DNA from: Aculops lycopersici
Lineage: Eukaryota > Arthropoda > Arachnida > Trombidiformes > Eriophyidae
NCBI GenBank assembly: GCA_015350385.1
Contig: WNKI01000005.1
Location: forward strand, 510,266-574,265
DNA: 64,000 nt
Reading direction: 5' to 3'
Shown here: piece after piece, positions 1 to 13,100 of the stretch
Layout of the letters: each line of letters starts with the position of its first letter
Position numbering within the stretch: position 1 is the stretch's first letter
Notes under the pieces: model-generated
Seen by the model: only the letters and a program-made list of their open reading frames with translations
Database searches by the model: none
Told to the model about the DNA's origin: nothing
Made by a program: the position numbers and the translations under genes

Positions 1-2400
1 GTTGTTGGGCACAATAAAGGCATGCTTCCACCAGAATAGTCTGCCTTTTTCTCCAGCTTGAAGGTTTCTCTCGCGTCGCGCTGCAATGAGCAACAACTCG
101 GCTGCAGTTTGCAGGTAAGAAATGATGGACTGCGCCGCACAGCTCAGGTATGCGGCGGCGGCCAACAGATCCTCCTCCCGGACCACACAGCTGACTCATC
201 ATCTTCGGGAACCGCCGGCCGGCTTCCAATTCGAACTTCGGACTTCATACTCTCCGGAGCAGCAAGTGGGAGGAGCTCGCAACTGGACTTGTTGTCTTTA
301 ACTCGCGGCGAGTGGATAGGCAAAGTAGAAGTCCCAGAGTCATGGCCACGGCCAAAAGTCCGGCGGCACTTTACCTTTGCTCTCGAGTTGGTTGCCGCCG
401 CCACTGCGGCCAGTGGAGCCGGCAGCAGCCAGGTAAACTTGAGCAACTGGACTTGATCATTAGTTCCCTCGGTTGCTCGTCGCTGTCTCCCTTTTCTCCT
501 TCTCTCTGCCTCACTGTTTTCCTTGCGAAATTTTGCGTGCCTCAAACTCACTGGCTATGCGCTCAACACAACCATCATCGCCACAACCACCGCTGGCCGC
601 CGACGCCAATAATCTAGCAAATTATTTCTCGCTCATGTTTCTTGCTCGGCCACCTCGAAGTTGCTCGTCGGCTCTCAACATTGGACCAGACCCAATTCAA
701 GCCACAAGCGGCCGGCACTTTAGCTCTGAGGTTGAAAAAATATGAAATAACGCGATTACTTTGGCCCACTCGCCACTTACCTGAAAGCGAGAGGAAAGAA
801 AAGCTGCGCCCCCAAACATCAACAACAACAAACCGTTCAGCTGCTCGCTCGCTCGCTCGCTTATTCGCTTACCTGGCCACCAACTTCGAACCTAATAATG
901 AATTGTGGCCAACTGACTCACCAGCCCGAGAGCCCAACTAAACCTGGCCACTCGCTGGTGACGCCTGCAAAATATGAAACCCGATACCTCGAGAGGGAGA
1001 GAGAGGAGGCACCACAAAGTGGTGGCCAGCTTGTCGCTTGTTGTTTTGCTTGGTGAGCTCGAGTTTCCTGTTCGCGAGTCGCGATGAGAGGCGAGAGGCA
1101 AACTCGCGAAGCTGACGACGACGACGACGCATATCAGCCAGAGAGCAAAGGCAAGCAACCACCGCCTAATTAGGTTGCGCACGCAACGCGATTTCCGGCC
1201 CAAAATGCAAGCAACATCGCGACGCCATTGTCCTTTCTTTCACCTGAAATCTGGCCAGGCTATAATATTTCCTAACCTTAAGCTCTCCTCTCCTTTTTGC
1301 ACTGAGTTCTTTGTCTCTTGCTTCGCATAAACTTGGATTTGCGACATCCTGGATTAAGGCGCACAAAATGGCAGAGCGAACGATGGGAGCAAAAGACTGC
1401 GACGAGCTCACACGAGATTCGGTCATCTTATGGCTCACTGCCAGTGAAGTTTTGCAGTTTCGCTAAACGTTGTTCAGTTAATAAGCTGCAGCGTAATTTG
1501 TAAGAGCAATCAGTTCGTCTAATGAGCTCCGTATGAGAATAATTTGAATAGAATGATAGAGAGAGAGAGAATAGAATTTGCTCCCCTGAGCTTTGAATAA
1601 AAGCTTAAATATAATTCGAAAATCCACTTACCTTTGTGAAACTAATCCACTCGCCTCTTGGTAGTGGACGAGAAAATGTTGCTCTTCAATATCTTGATTC
1701 GATTTTGTCTTGGCTGTTATTTTATTTATTCCCTTGATATAGAATCGAACTCTTGACTTTGATTGGAATCGATTTTGATTTTTCTATTTGTAAACCTCTT
1801 TGCTTTGAATGTAATCTGATTGTCAAGCTTGCGATCTCTCGAATCTTGCAAATCCCCTTCGGTCGCTCTACTTCTCTCTTGAGGCTTGTGACTTAAGAGA
1901 TCTTGTGTTGATATTCTCTTGTGGAAACTGTGACGTAATAGCACGAGCAAGTGGCACGCGTCTGTGTTGCTGTGTCTCGGTTGACAAAAGAACAACAACA
2001 GCAACAACAAGAGAAATATAATATAATATAATATTAAATAAGATGAGCTTCCTTCTTCGTCGCGTTCTAAAATTCAAATGGCCACACAAAAAGAACATCC
2101 ACGCGGCTGCAACAACCCATCGCAGCGGTCACTGGTTATGCGTTTGTATAGTTGCGCATGCGTCCACGCGCCCCTCGCACTGATTTTCCGTTTGTCGGCT
2201 GCGAGATGCTCATGCTGACTAGTGCGCCGCCTAGAAAGCGCAATATAAATTAACTCTCCAACTAATATTGCAATGATGATAATAATCAATTCGATTCAAA
2301 CAGGTGGCTCCAAATGGAATATGTATTATATAAACTTCTAACTTTGGATAGAAAGCTAGAAGACCCATCTTGCACTGGATATACAAAGCGATGCAACAAT

Positions 2401-2434
<34 letters not shown>

Positions 2435-4173
2435 GAAGACTTTCGCTTGGAACTCGAGGATTTAAGTTCAAGATTCACCTGAAATCGGCGAGGTTTTGTG
2501 CTAGCGCCGAGAGTTACTCGCGCAAAGCAAAGTCTTGCGAACGCTCGCAACTGACCGATGATGATTGATCACCATCAACCACCTGTAACTAACGATTGCT
2601 CTTCTTAGCCTCCTCCTTCCTCTCTTTGGTTTACCTGGTTTCGGTGCGAAATGAGATTTCTCTTTTCCATCTTCTGCTCGTTCTCCTCTCTTTCGAGAAC
2701 GTTTGGGGCCCTCAACGAAATTTGATTTTTTCTCTCCACCTCTCATACGCTAAAGGTAAAGATTCGCCAGTTAAATGGACTAGACTATGTGACTGAATCT
2801 ATCACGCTAATACGCTTTGCAAATTTACGCAATAAGTCGCCAGTTTGTGGCTTTGGCCACAACGACGACTGTTGCAAGATTTGGAATTGCCAAGTCACAA
2901 AGGCAACGGAATGCGCAAAGTTTTCGGGGCTAATTCGCGTTTGCAATCACACATACAAACTTTCGAGAGGTCGACATTGTGGTTGTTGTTGTTGTTGTTG
3001 TGACTCTTTGTGATTACTTATTGCTGGCAAGATGATTGGATAGAGTCGTCGGTAATTCTCTCCAATGTTAGTGCCAGTGCCGATGCCAATCAAATCGAAT
3101 CACTCAAACGGAGTTGCGTAACCTTGAGCCACTCGATCGCGTGAAACTTTTATCACTTCGCTTCTCACCAAACTTTTAGATACAACAAAATTTGCCACGC
3201 AACGCTCACAATCTCGTCCAATGCAACAGGTCTATTCTCAGTAACTAGGAGCAACAGGTGGAAAAGTAATTTAGTATTGGGTGCCAACTTCTTGTAAGCA
3301 CTAAAAAGACTCATAGGTTATATTTCACATTTCAATTTATGGTCTTCCTTCTTTTTCTTTGTTATTGGCAAAACATCAACAAGGTTAACAATAGTAATAA
3401 TGACTCAATCCACTTCCAGCGAAATAGTAACAAGAAGGTTAGGTGAAAAACAATAATAACATTTTCTTCACCTTTTCTCTGTTCAATATTATTATTTACA
3501 AAATATATTTTAATCTTTTCGTTCGTCTTTGTCTTTTACATCTGAGGTCCAATTATCTTGAGTTTTTCCCGTGATCCAATTATTCGTTTGAATTTGAGTT
3601 TTCTTCTTTTATTCAGGTGAACTTTTGAGTCTTGATTGAGCTTTGTGGTTTTCTCCCGACCAACCACAGACATATTGTATCATATTCCGAGCCAATAATG
3701 ACGATCATAACTTCAACTTTTAAACCCATCCCTTGCGCTTGGATCTAACCAAACTTAGTCTTCTGAGGAGAAAATCGACTGTATTTGGCTTCACAAACTT
3801 GAAGAGATTCTCTATGATTGAGTATCAAAATTCAACTTTCATCTTGCTAAGCTCATCAACCAAAGTGGCGGCCTCGACTGATTTGCTTCTGCTTTTTGAA
3901 TCCATTGAATCTTGAAACTTTGCTCCCATCATATCCTAGAGGTCCAACTTCCAAGTTAGCTCGAGGCATGGATTCAGCAATCTGAGTTATAACATAATAG
4001 AATTGGCCATCTCTAGCAATATCATCTTGAATTAGATTGTGCGATGTTCCTGTGCATCTCTCTTCGATTCTTTTTCTTTTTCTCTTTCTGTTTCCCATTC
4101 CTCTGTTCCAATCTTTTTACCCAAAACTGACTTAAAGAGTGCGAGAGAGGCAACCGAACAAGATATCAACTAT
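1..4173. other. Non-coding: 3' flank of unc-89
   Basis: I recognise no protein gene here. All ORFs are short and of biased composition. Several splice-donor-like sites occur on the minus strand (for example a CAAAG/GTAAGT-type site near 1629-1636), so non-coding exons of a gene lying to the left are possible but unproven. An AATAAA on the minus strand at 3608-3613 could end an unc-89 transcript with a 3'UTR of about 560 nt. A (CAA)n tract lies at 2394-2434 and a (GTT)n tract near 2980-3001. Confidence 0.5.
2394..2434. repeat. (CAA)n microsatellite
   Basis: About 13 copies of CAA, with one imperfection near the left end. It lies in non-coding DNA downstream of unc-89. Confidence 0.9.
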
Positions 4174-7100
4174 CTATCCACTTCCAGCTCCTGCCTGTGA
4201 GGCCAAGAGATCTAATAGTCTCTGTGGCACCTGTTGATTTGAGGAGCTGGATTTTTGTTTGTGGAATTCTTCGGCAAACGCAACAATCTTGTCAGTCTTG
4301 AACACTGCATGCTGTCTCTTTCGAATCATAAATTCGTTTGGAACCAACCACTTGTTCTCATACAATTGCTCGATTGTTGGCCGCTTGCTCGAATGTTTCT
4401 TAAACACATTAATGAGGAATCTAGTGACTTCCGGCGTGCAATTGCCATAAATGTGATCGTACTTATACCTGCCCAATCTAACATTTTCCCTCGATTCATC
4501 CTCACTCTCGCCCTTGAACGGCGAGAAGCCGGATAGAAGGACGTAGGTTAGAACACCGATGCACCAGACGTCACTCGCAGTGCTAACCTCGTGGCCAGCA
4601 ATCACTTCCGGTGGACAGTATTCAACCGATTGGCTTGTGTTCATTGGAACTCGAGCCCCGGATCTTGGCACGAATCTAGCGGATGAAAAGTCGACTAGTT
4701 TTAGCGAGCAAGTGCGTCCATTTGTCATAACCACATTGTCGGGTTGCAATTCTAGCAGGCACATGCCGCGGAAGTGTAGGTACTCAATTGCATCCATAAC
4801 CTGGGTTACAATTCTGCTTACAGTCTCCTCTGTGTACTGGCTAAAGCTCGACAGGTAGGTGAGCACGTCCAATCCCGAGAGTCGCTCTTGGATGAAGACA
4901 AACGTATCGTCGTCCTTGTAGGCAACCTTGAGGGTGACAATCTTTTCGTGCTGCAAGGATCTTAAAATATCAAATTCATTCTTGGTTTGTGCTGCCGCCA
5001 TTGACTCGGCCAACACTGCCTTCATGGCCACCAATTTATCCTTTGAATTCTCGGTGGAACTCGCCTTTGCAACCGCCTTCGAGATTACACTAAATCTTCC
5101 GCGAGCAATTTCCGTTTGCAACGCATAGTTGTCACTCCATCTGCCCTCCGAAGCTTGGACCAATCTGACGGGCATTTGCTCCAATTCATAGTCGAGCTCT
5201 GGCCTTATTTCGTCCTCACAGTTGCGCAACACGTGGGGATCGCACACTTCCGTCGTGAACTGGCGCGAGCGCATCTCGTGCGGCACAGCCAAACGGGCCT
5301 GCGCGTTTGAATCGTCCGAGCGACAGGTGGTTACGTAGGTGGAATACGAGGAGTCGGACCAGCCGAACTTGTTGCGAGCACTAATGCGGAACGAGTAACT
5401 GGTTGCTGGAGTTAGGTCGTCGACGACGTAGAATTCGTGGCCGATGTCCGCAGCCAGCGTGCTCCAATTGTCGTCCTGACCAATGCTCGACTGGCTCATC
5501 TCTAGCTTGTAGCCGAGAACATCCGCAACATTTGTGTCGAAGTCCCTCGGTGGTCGCCATTGAAGGAAAACCTCGCGGCTCGTGACAGATACGTACTCGG
5601 GAGGTTCGGGCCGCGATGGGCGCGAAGCAACGCGAAGTCTTGCACGGCAGGTGACGTTTCCGTGAGCGTTTCCGGCCACACACTTGAAGCAGCCGGCATC
5701 GAAGAGTCTCGGGTCGCGAATGTGCAACTCGCTTCCGCCGTCGGGCCTCGCAACGATCACCATCCTGTTGATGTCGGGTGTTATTAAGATATCGTTCCTG
5801 TACCAGGTGTAATCTGGCTTCGGCTCACCTGTTGCCAGGCAAGCGAACACAGCCTCTTGCTGGCCACTTCCGCTCTCCTCAATGACCGCATCCTTCAACT
5901 TAACCCTGAAGAACGGGGGCATCATGTCGACTAGCGGAGTGGGCGTGCCACCTGTTGAGCTTCCCGTCGGCTCAACCGACCTCCTGGCCACTCGCTCGGC
6001 CGCCTCAACTCGGAGCGACTCCAATTGGGCGGCGGCGTAACCGCAGGTTCCAATTTCCTTCTGCAAACGCATCGGCGTTGGCCTCGTGTCCAATCCGCGC
6101 TTCTCATCGTCAATTTCCTCGTCCATAACCTCTCTAAACTTTCGCCTCTCCCTGATGGTAACTCTTGCTCCGGCGCCCCAGTGGGCATCCATTAGGTTGG
6201 ATCTAAGCGAAGGCGATTGTCTAGCTCCAAATCTCAAATACTTCCTCAAACGTAAGGGGAACTCAGTGTCGCGCAATTGCAACAGATAGGTGTCTTCGCC
6301 CGATTGGTAACGCGACTCGGAGCCAAAGATTCCCACAGAACGATCCAATTCGTGGCCATAGTCCTCCAGCTCGTCGAAGGGCGTTCGTCTTGCGCGCGAA
6401 TCTCGCCCGTCCAAACTCGAGTCGCCGTCGTAGGTTGCCTGTGATCTATCGGCACTGTAGGTGCTCCTTGGCTCAACCTTTGGAATCACAACAAGTGGCG
6501 CCTGTGTCGAGGCCTCGCCCCACTTGTTACGCACCACCAGTTTGTAGTCGCCGTCGTGATCTAGCTGAGCATCGTTGATGGTCAGTGTTACGTAACCATG
6601 GCGCTCCTCGCTAAAAGTGTAATGGCTTCTAGTTTTCTTTGTCTTGGTCGTTACCTTTGTGGTTCCTCGCATTTTGGTCTCGAAACGCTCGCTAACCTCC
6701 GTCTTCTGAGTAACTCTCAATTGAACATCGTCCGTGCGACACTTGCCCATTTCGTTGGTTGCCTCGGCGGCGTAAACTCCATGGTCAGTCTCCTCCAAAT
6801 CCTCAATGATCAACTTGGAGCCACCATCCGAAAACTCCTCCACTCTAACTCTTCCATCGGAAGTGGTGTGGATGCGCCTGCCATTCTTGTACCAAACAAC
6901 ATCTGGCTTCGGCTCACCCGTTACCTTGACTTCAAAGTCGACCTTTGAACCCAACGGAGCCTTCTTATTCCTGGGCTTTATCGTGAACCGAGGAGCACGC
7001 TTGCCACTTGGACTCGCTGAGTCGCCAGTTCCGTCGGAGACGTAGCGCTCGAAGAAGGTCTCTGTTGTTTCTGTCGTGGTTTCGGTGGTTTCAGTGGTGG

Positions 7101-10100
7101 TAAAGGTTTCCGAAACCACCAGCTCGCTTGGCTGAGACATTGAAACTCCAAAGTCGTTCTCGGCCGACACAGTGTAACGGCCAGAGTCCTTGCTGCTGAC
7201 ACTTGTTACCACCAGCTTCTGGTATCCCTCTGAGATTTCCTCGATCCTCAAGTGGCCGTCGCTGGTCGTAGTGATTCTCTTGCCATCCTTGTACCAAATA
7301 ATAGATGGCTTCGATTGGCCAACAACATTCACCTCTAAAGTTACATCGCTTCCAGGCGAAGCTTGCAAGTTTTTCGGTCTCAACAGGATCCTTGGTGGTC
7401 TGCCACCTCGTCGGCGTCTCTCCTCCTCGTCCTGCATTTGGGAAATTTCAACAAAATCCTCGACGGTGTCGGTAACTTCCGTTGTCTCGTCAATCGTCAA
7501 ACTAACCGGAATTGTCCTCTCGCTTCCGAGTTTGTTTTCGGCCACTACATGGTATTGGCCAACGTCTGCGTCGGTGATGTCGCTCAACACTAACCTTACG
7601 CAACCATTTGAATATTCCTCAATAGTTACATGGCCGTCACTTGTTTGCTTGATCACTCGTCCATCGCGGAACCAGTTTACAATTGGCTCCGGTTCGCCGC
7701 TTACCTGGACCTCAAAGAAAACCTTCGATCCCTTTGCAGCAAGAACTGGCTTAGGTCTCGAGAGAATACGCGGCGCGCGGCCACGTTTTAGGGGCGCATC
7801 TGGACTTGCCAAGCTAGTTGGTTGCTCGGCTGAGGTGTTTGCCAAATCGTCACTCGCTGGCATATCCCGATCTATTTCCAACGTAACTGGAATGGTGCGC
7901 TCTGTTCCGTATGGATTCTCAGCAACCGCATGGTACTCGGCCACATCAGAATCCTGCACGTCCTCAATGATCAAACGGAAGCAGCCGGTGTCCCATTCCT
8001 CAATTATAATCTTACCGTCCGTAGTGGTTGTAATGCGTTCGCCATTCTTGAACCAATGAATCTCCGGCTTGGGCTCACCCTCTACCTTCACCTCAAAGGT
8101 CACCCGACTTCCGGGACCTGCGACGACATTTCGTGGTCGAGACAAAATCCTCGGAGCAAACTTGCGCTTCGGTTTACCTGAGACCAAATCGTCGCCAGTC
8201 AACAGGTCGTTGTCATCGTTGTCAACAGGTGATTCGCCTCGAATTGTCGATGCGTCATCCTCATCGGCTTCCATTGGAATATCATCGTGTTCCGGCGAGA
8301 AGCTAACGGGCAAATTGATCTGCTCGCCATCCTTCATCCAAATCAACTCGTCGTATTTGCCATCAATTTGAACCTCAAACTTGATGCTACGACCCTGATT
8401 CACCTGACTAAACTTGAGTCCCTTCTTAATGAATGGCTTTTCTTTCACCTCGCGCTCCTCGGGCTCCTTACGCTTCGTCTCAACCACCTGTGGCTTGAAG
8501 GTGTCGATGGTTGCCTCTGGGTTTGGTGTTAGTTTGTCGACAATCTTAACTTGCGCATCCTTACGAGCAACCCCCGCAATGTTGCTCGCCTCCAGCGAGT
8601 AGACTCCATCGTAAAGGTCGTTGACATTCTTCAATGTCAACGAGTGTTTGTTGGAATCGGGAACCTCGTTGAGGATATTGAGCTCCACCTCGTCGCCATC
8701 CTTCAGCCACTTGATATCCGGCTTCGGATTGCCATGAACCTCCGCTTCCAATTTGACAGTTTGACCTGGTAAGGCTTCCTGGTCATTTAGGTTCAAAATA
8801 ACTGGCGCCTCCACGGGCATTCCGTTGAACTCCGAGGTGTTTGGCGGCAAGTCGGTCTCGTCCTGTACGTAGGGTTCTTGAGTCTTGCTCATGTTTCTGT
8901 CGACCACCAGTTGAATTGGTCCAGATTCAATTGTGCCTATCTCGTTGGTGGCAGTTATTGTGTACTCGGCTTGATCGGTTGCCTTCAAGTTGGTGAAACA
9001 CAAGCGATACTTTCCATTTGGTCCCTCCTCGATGACAATGTGATTGGTCACCTCAGTCACTCGCCTTCCATTCTTGTACCAGATAACTTCTGGCTTCGGC
9101 TCACCACTAACCTCAACCTCAATCACTGGACTAGATCCGATTGCGGCCACAATCTTGCGCGGCATTCTCTTTATCACAGGGGCAAAGCCACGTTTTGGTC
9201 CCGATGGCGCTCCGCTAGTCTCCACTTTCAAGTCAATGGGACCCGATTCGGTTGTACCAGCCTCATTTGTGGCCTGCAAGGTGTAAGTTGCCTCGTCCTT
9301 ATCCACAACCTTGTGGATGGTGAGCCGGCAAACTCCCGAATCTGGTGAGTAGTCCATTGAGTAGTGCTCGTCGGCCTTTTCAATGCGCTTGCCATTCTTA
9401 AACCAAATAATCTCTGGCACTGGCTCACCGCTAACCTCAACCTCCAAAATTGGACTCGTCCCCTCCTTTGCAACCACCTGCCTAGGTACGCGCTTGATGG
9501 TTGGAGCGCGCATCTTACGCTTTGGCTTTGAGCCGGAAGTCTCGTCGCCCACTGGACTCATTTCCGTTGAGTCGACGACGTGGGGCCCCTCCTGTGGACT
9601 CATGTTGGTGTCAATCACCAGCGCAATTGGCGCTGATGTCACCTCGCCGGCCTCGTTGGTGGCCATTATGGTGTAGTCGCCCTGATCGACGGCCTTGACA
9701 TTTGTGAAAGACAATTTGTAAGTTCCATCCGCCTGCTCGGTCATGGTAATGTGACCTGGTGCCGAGCTAATCTGTCGTCCATCTCTGAACCAAATCACCT
9801 CCGGCTTGGGCTCGCCGCTAATCTCGACCTCGATCGCTGGATTGCTACCAAGGGCAGCGACAATCTTGCGGGGAGTTCGCCTTATTTGCGGCGCCTGGCT
9901 TGGCCTCTTGGGTTTCTCCTCCACCTCTTCAGGTGAAGCTAAGGCGCCTTCCAATTCTGTTGAATCAATGACGTGAGGCTCATCCTTAGGACTCATGTTG
10001 GTGTCTATAACAAGAGAAATTGGAGCCGAAGTTACCTCGCCGGCATCGTTGGTTGCAGTCAGCGTGTAGGCACCCTGATCGATGGCTTTTAGGTTTGTGA

Positions 10101-13100
10101 AAGATAATTTGTATGTTCCATCGGGATGCTCAGTGATGGCTATGTGGCCTGGCATCGAGCTCACTTGTCGCTCGTCCTTGAACCAAACTATCTCTGGCTT
10201 TGGCTCACCACTTACCTCAACCTCAATCACAGGATTGCTTCCAAGAGCAGCCACAATCTTGCGTGGGAATTGCTTGATTTGTGGCGCTTGAGTTCGACGC
10301 TTGGCCATCTGTGTCTCGTCGTCGGGTGAAAATAGACTTGCGCCCTCAGTGACAACAGGTTCGTCTCGTGCGCCCATCGTTCTATCGATCCTCAGGTTAG
10401 TTGGCTCGGATTCCACCTCTCCAGCTTGATTCTCTGCCATCAAGTGGTATGCGGCAACATCAGCTGGCTTGAGATGGTTGATTTTAAGGCCTTGCTTTAC
10501 GACATCCGGTTTGTCAGTTGGGATATTGACTACTTCCAGGTGACCGCCTGTTAGATCACTCTCAGGAATTGGCTGGCCATCCTTGAACCAGGTAATCTCG
10601 GGCTTCGGTTGACCCTTGATAGTAGCTTCAATCATCGGGCTACTGCCAGCACCGGCAACAATCTCCTCGGGCATGCTAATTACCAAAGGAGCAATTGAAT
10701 CACCTGTAGGCAGCGAGGACGAGCTCTCCACAACCATGGGCTCGTCCCTCGAGCTCATCGATCGATCTAGTTTGAGGTTCGTTGGCGCAGACTCTACTTC
10801 ACCAGCTGGATTCTTGGCCATCACGTGGTAGGCGGCCACATCGGCAGGCCTGAGGTTGTTCACCTTAAGAGCTTGTTTCACAGTATCTGGTTGGTCGGTC
10901 GGTATGTCGACAATCTCCAGATGCCCATTACTAAAGTCTCTCTCGGGGATTGGCTGCCCATCTTTGTACCAAGTGGTTTCTGGTTTCGGAGAACCCTTAA
11001 TCTCGGCCTCGATCGTTGGACTGCTACCTGGACCTGCAACAACTTCCTTGGGGAAGCTCAAGATCTTCGGAGCGACCAATTTGCCTCTGGTGTCCGTCAC
11101 TGAGGGCGATCTCTTGGTAGCTGACGAAATTTCATCAGGTAGCTCGTCCCTCTCCACAGTTGGCTCATCCCTTGGTCCCATGGATCTATCGATTCGTAGA
11201 TTGGTTGGCTCGGACTCTGCCTGGCCAGCAGGGTTCTCTGCCTTAACATGATAGGCAGCCACATCCGCTGGTTTCAAGTTGTTAATCTTAAGCGCTTGCC
11301 TCGTAACATCCGGTTGATCTGTTGGCAAATCGACAACCTCCAAGTGACCTGTTCTCAAGTCCCTCTCTGGGATTGGCTGTCCGTCCTTGAACCATGTAGT
11401 TTCTGGCTTTGGCTGGCCTCTAATTGCAGCCTCGATCGTTGGGCTACTTCCGGCTCCCGCTGCAATCTCCTTTGGCATGCTTATGATCTCTGGAGCAATC
11501 AGATTGTCCTTAGTATCAACCTTGGAGGGCCTCCTTTCTTCAGATGAAGATATAGCACCAGGCTGCTCGGCTCTACTAACAACAGGCTCGTCCCTTGGTC
11601 CCATTGATCTATCTAATCTGAGATTGGTTGGCTCAGACTCTGCATCGCCGGCAGGGTTTTCAGCCTTAACGTGGTATGCAGCAACATCAGCCGCCTTCAG
11701 GTTGTTGATTTGCAGTCCCTGCTTCGCCACACCAGGCTTGTCGCTTGGAAGATCAATCACCTCGAAGTGGCCACTGGCTAGTTCTCTTTCGCTCAATGGT
11801 CGTCCATCCTTGAACCAGGTGGTATCTGGTTTTGGCGAACCCTTGATCTCGGTCTCAACAATTGGACTGCTACCTAGACCGGCAACAATTTCTTTGGGTG
11901 AGCTAACAATTTCCGGGGCTACTAAGTCACCAGATGAGTCGGCTCGTGCAAGTGATCTGTCTGAAGCAGTTGGCATCTTGCTAGGGTGATCGTGGTTGTA
12001 AACCACAGGTTCGTCCCTTGGTCCCATGGATCTATCTAGCTTCAGAGTCGTTGGCTCCGACTCGACCTCGCCGGCTGGATTTTCGGCCTTAACGTTGTAC
12101 GAAGCAACATCAGCCGCCTTCAGATTGTTGATTTGTAGTCCCTGTTTAGCAACATCAGGTTTATCACTTGGTAGATCCACAACTTGCAAGTGGCCGCTGG
12201 CTAAATCTCTCTCGCTAATGGGCTGCCCATCCTTGAACCAGGTAGTTTCTGGTTTTGGCGAACCCTTGATCTCGGCTTCGATTATTGGACTACTACCTGG
12301 ACCGGCTACAACTTCCTTCGGAGCGCTAACTATCTCTGGAGCCACTAAGTCGCCTGTTGTATCTGTCCTCGATGGCGATCTACGCGACGAAGATGGCATC
12401 TGACTTGGCACCTTATCGTCACCAACCTCCATGGGCACGGCGCCAGTCACCACTGGCTCATCGTTCGGTCCCATTGATCTGTCGATCCTTAGGTTGGTCG
12501 GTTCGGATTCCACTTCTCCGGCCGGATTTTCTGCCTTTACATGGTAGGCGGCGACATCGGCGGGCTTGAGATTGTTAATTTTGAGCGCCTGCTTTGTGAC
12601 ATCCGGTTGATCGGTTGGCATATCAATGATCTCAACGTGTCCAGTCCTGAGATCCCTGTCAGGAATCGGCTGTCCATCCTTGAACCAGGTCGTTTCTGGT
12701 TTCGGTTGGCCTCTTATTTGAGCTTCAATGATTGGACTGCTTCCCACACCAGCCACAATCTCCTCTGGCATACTGATCACCTCAGGAGCTGTGAGATTTC
12801 CTGTCGTGTCAGATTTCGATGGAGATCTCTTGTCACTTGTTGGTAACACGCTTAGTTGATCGTCTCCAACCACAACCGGCTCCTCTCTGGGTCCCATGGA
12901 TCTGTCTAATTTAATGTTAGTGGGTGCGGACTCTACCTCACCGGCTGGATTTTCTGCCTTTACACTATAGGTAGCCACGTCCGCCGGTGTCAAGTTGTTA
13001 ATCTTTAGCGCCTGCTTCGTGACACCCGCTTCTTCAGTTGGGATGTCCACAATTTCCACGTGTCCAGTTCGCAGATCTCTCTCGGAAATCGGCTGTCCAT

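Noticed and set aside
1..1700. Minus-strand splice-donor-like sites suggesting exons of a gene at the left edge.
   Set aside because: Isolated GTAAGT-type matches without coding exons or paired acceptors are expected by chance. They are noted only in the region description.
5920..6500. Possible remnant of the first UNC-89 kinase (PK1) in the linker before the last Ig.
   Set aside because: The linker is rich in Arg, Asp and Glu and shows no Gly loop, VAIK, HRD or DFG equivalents.
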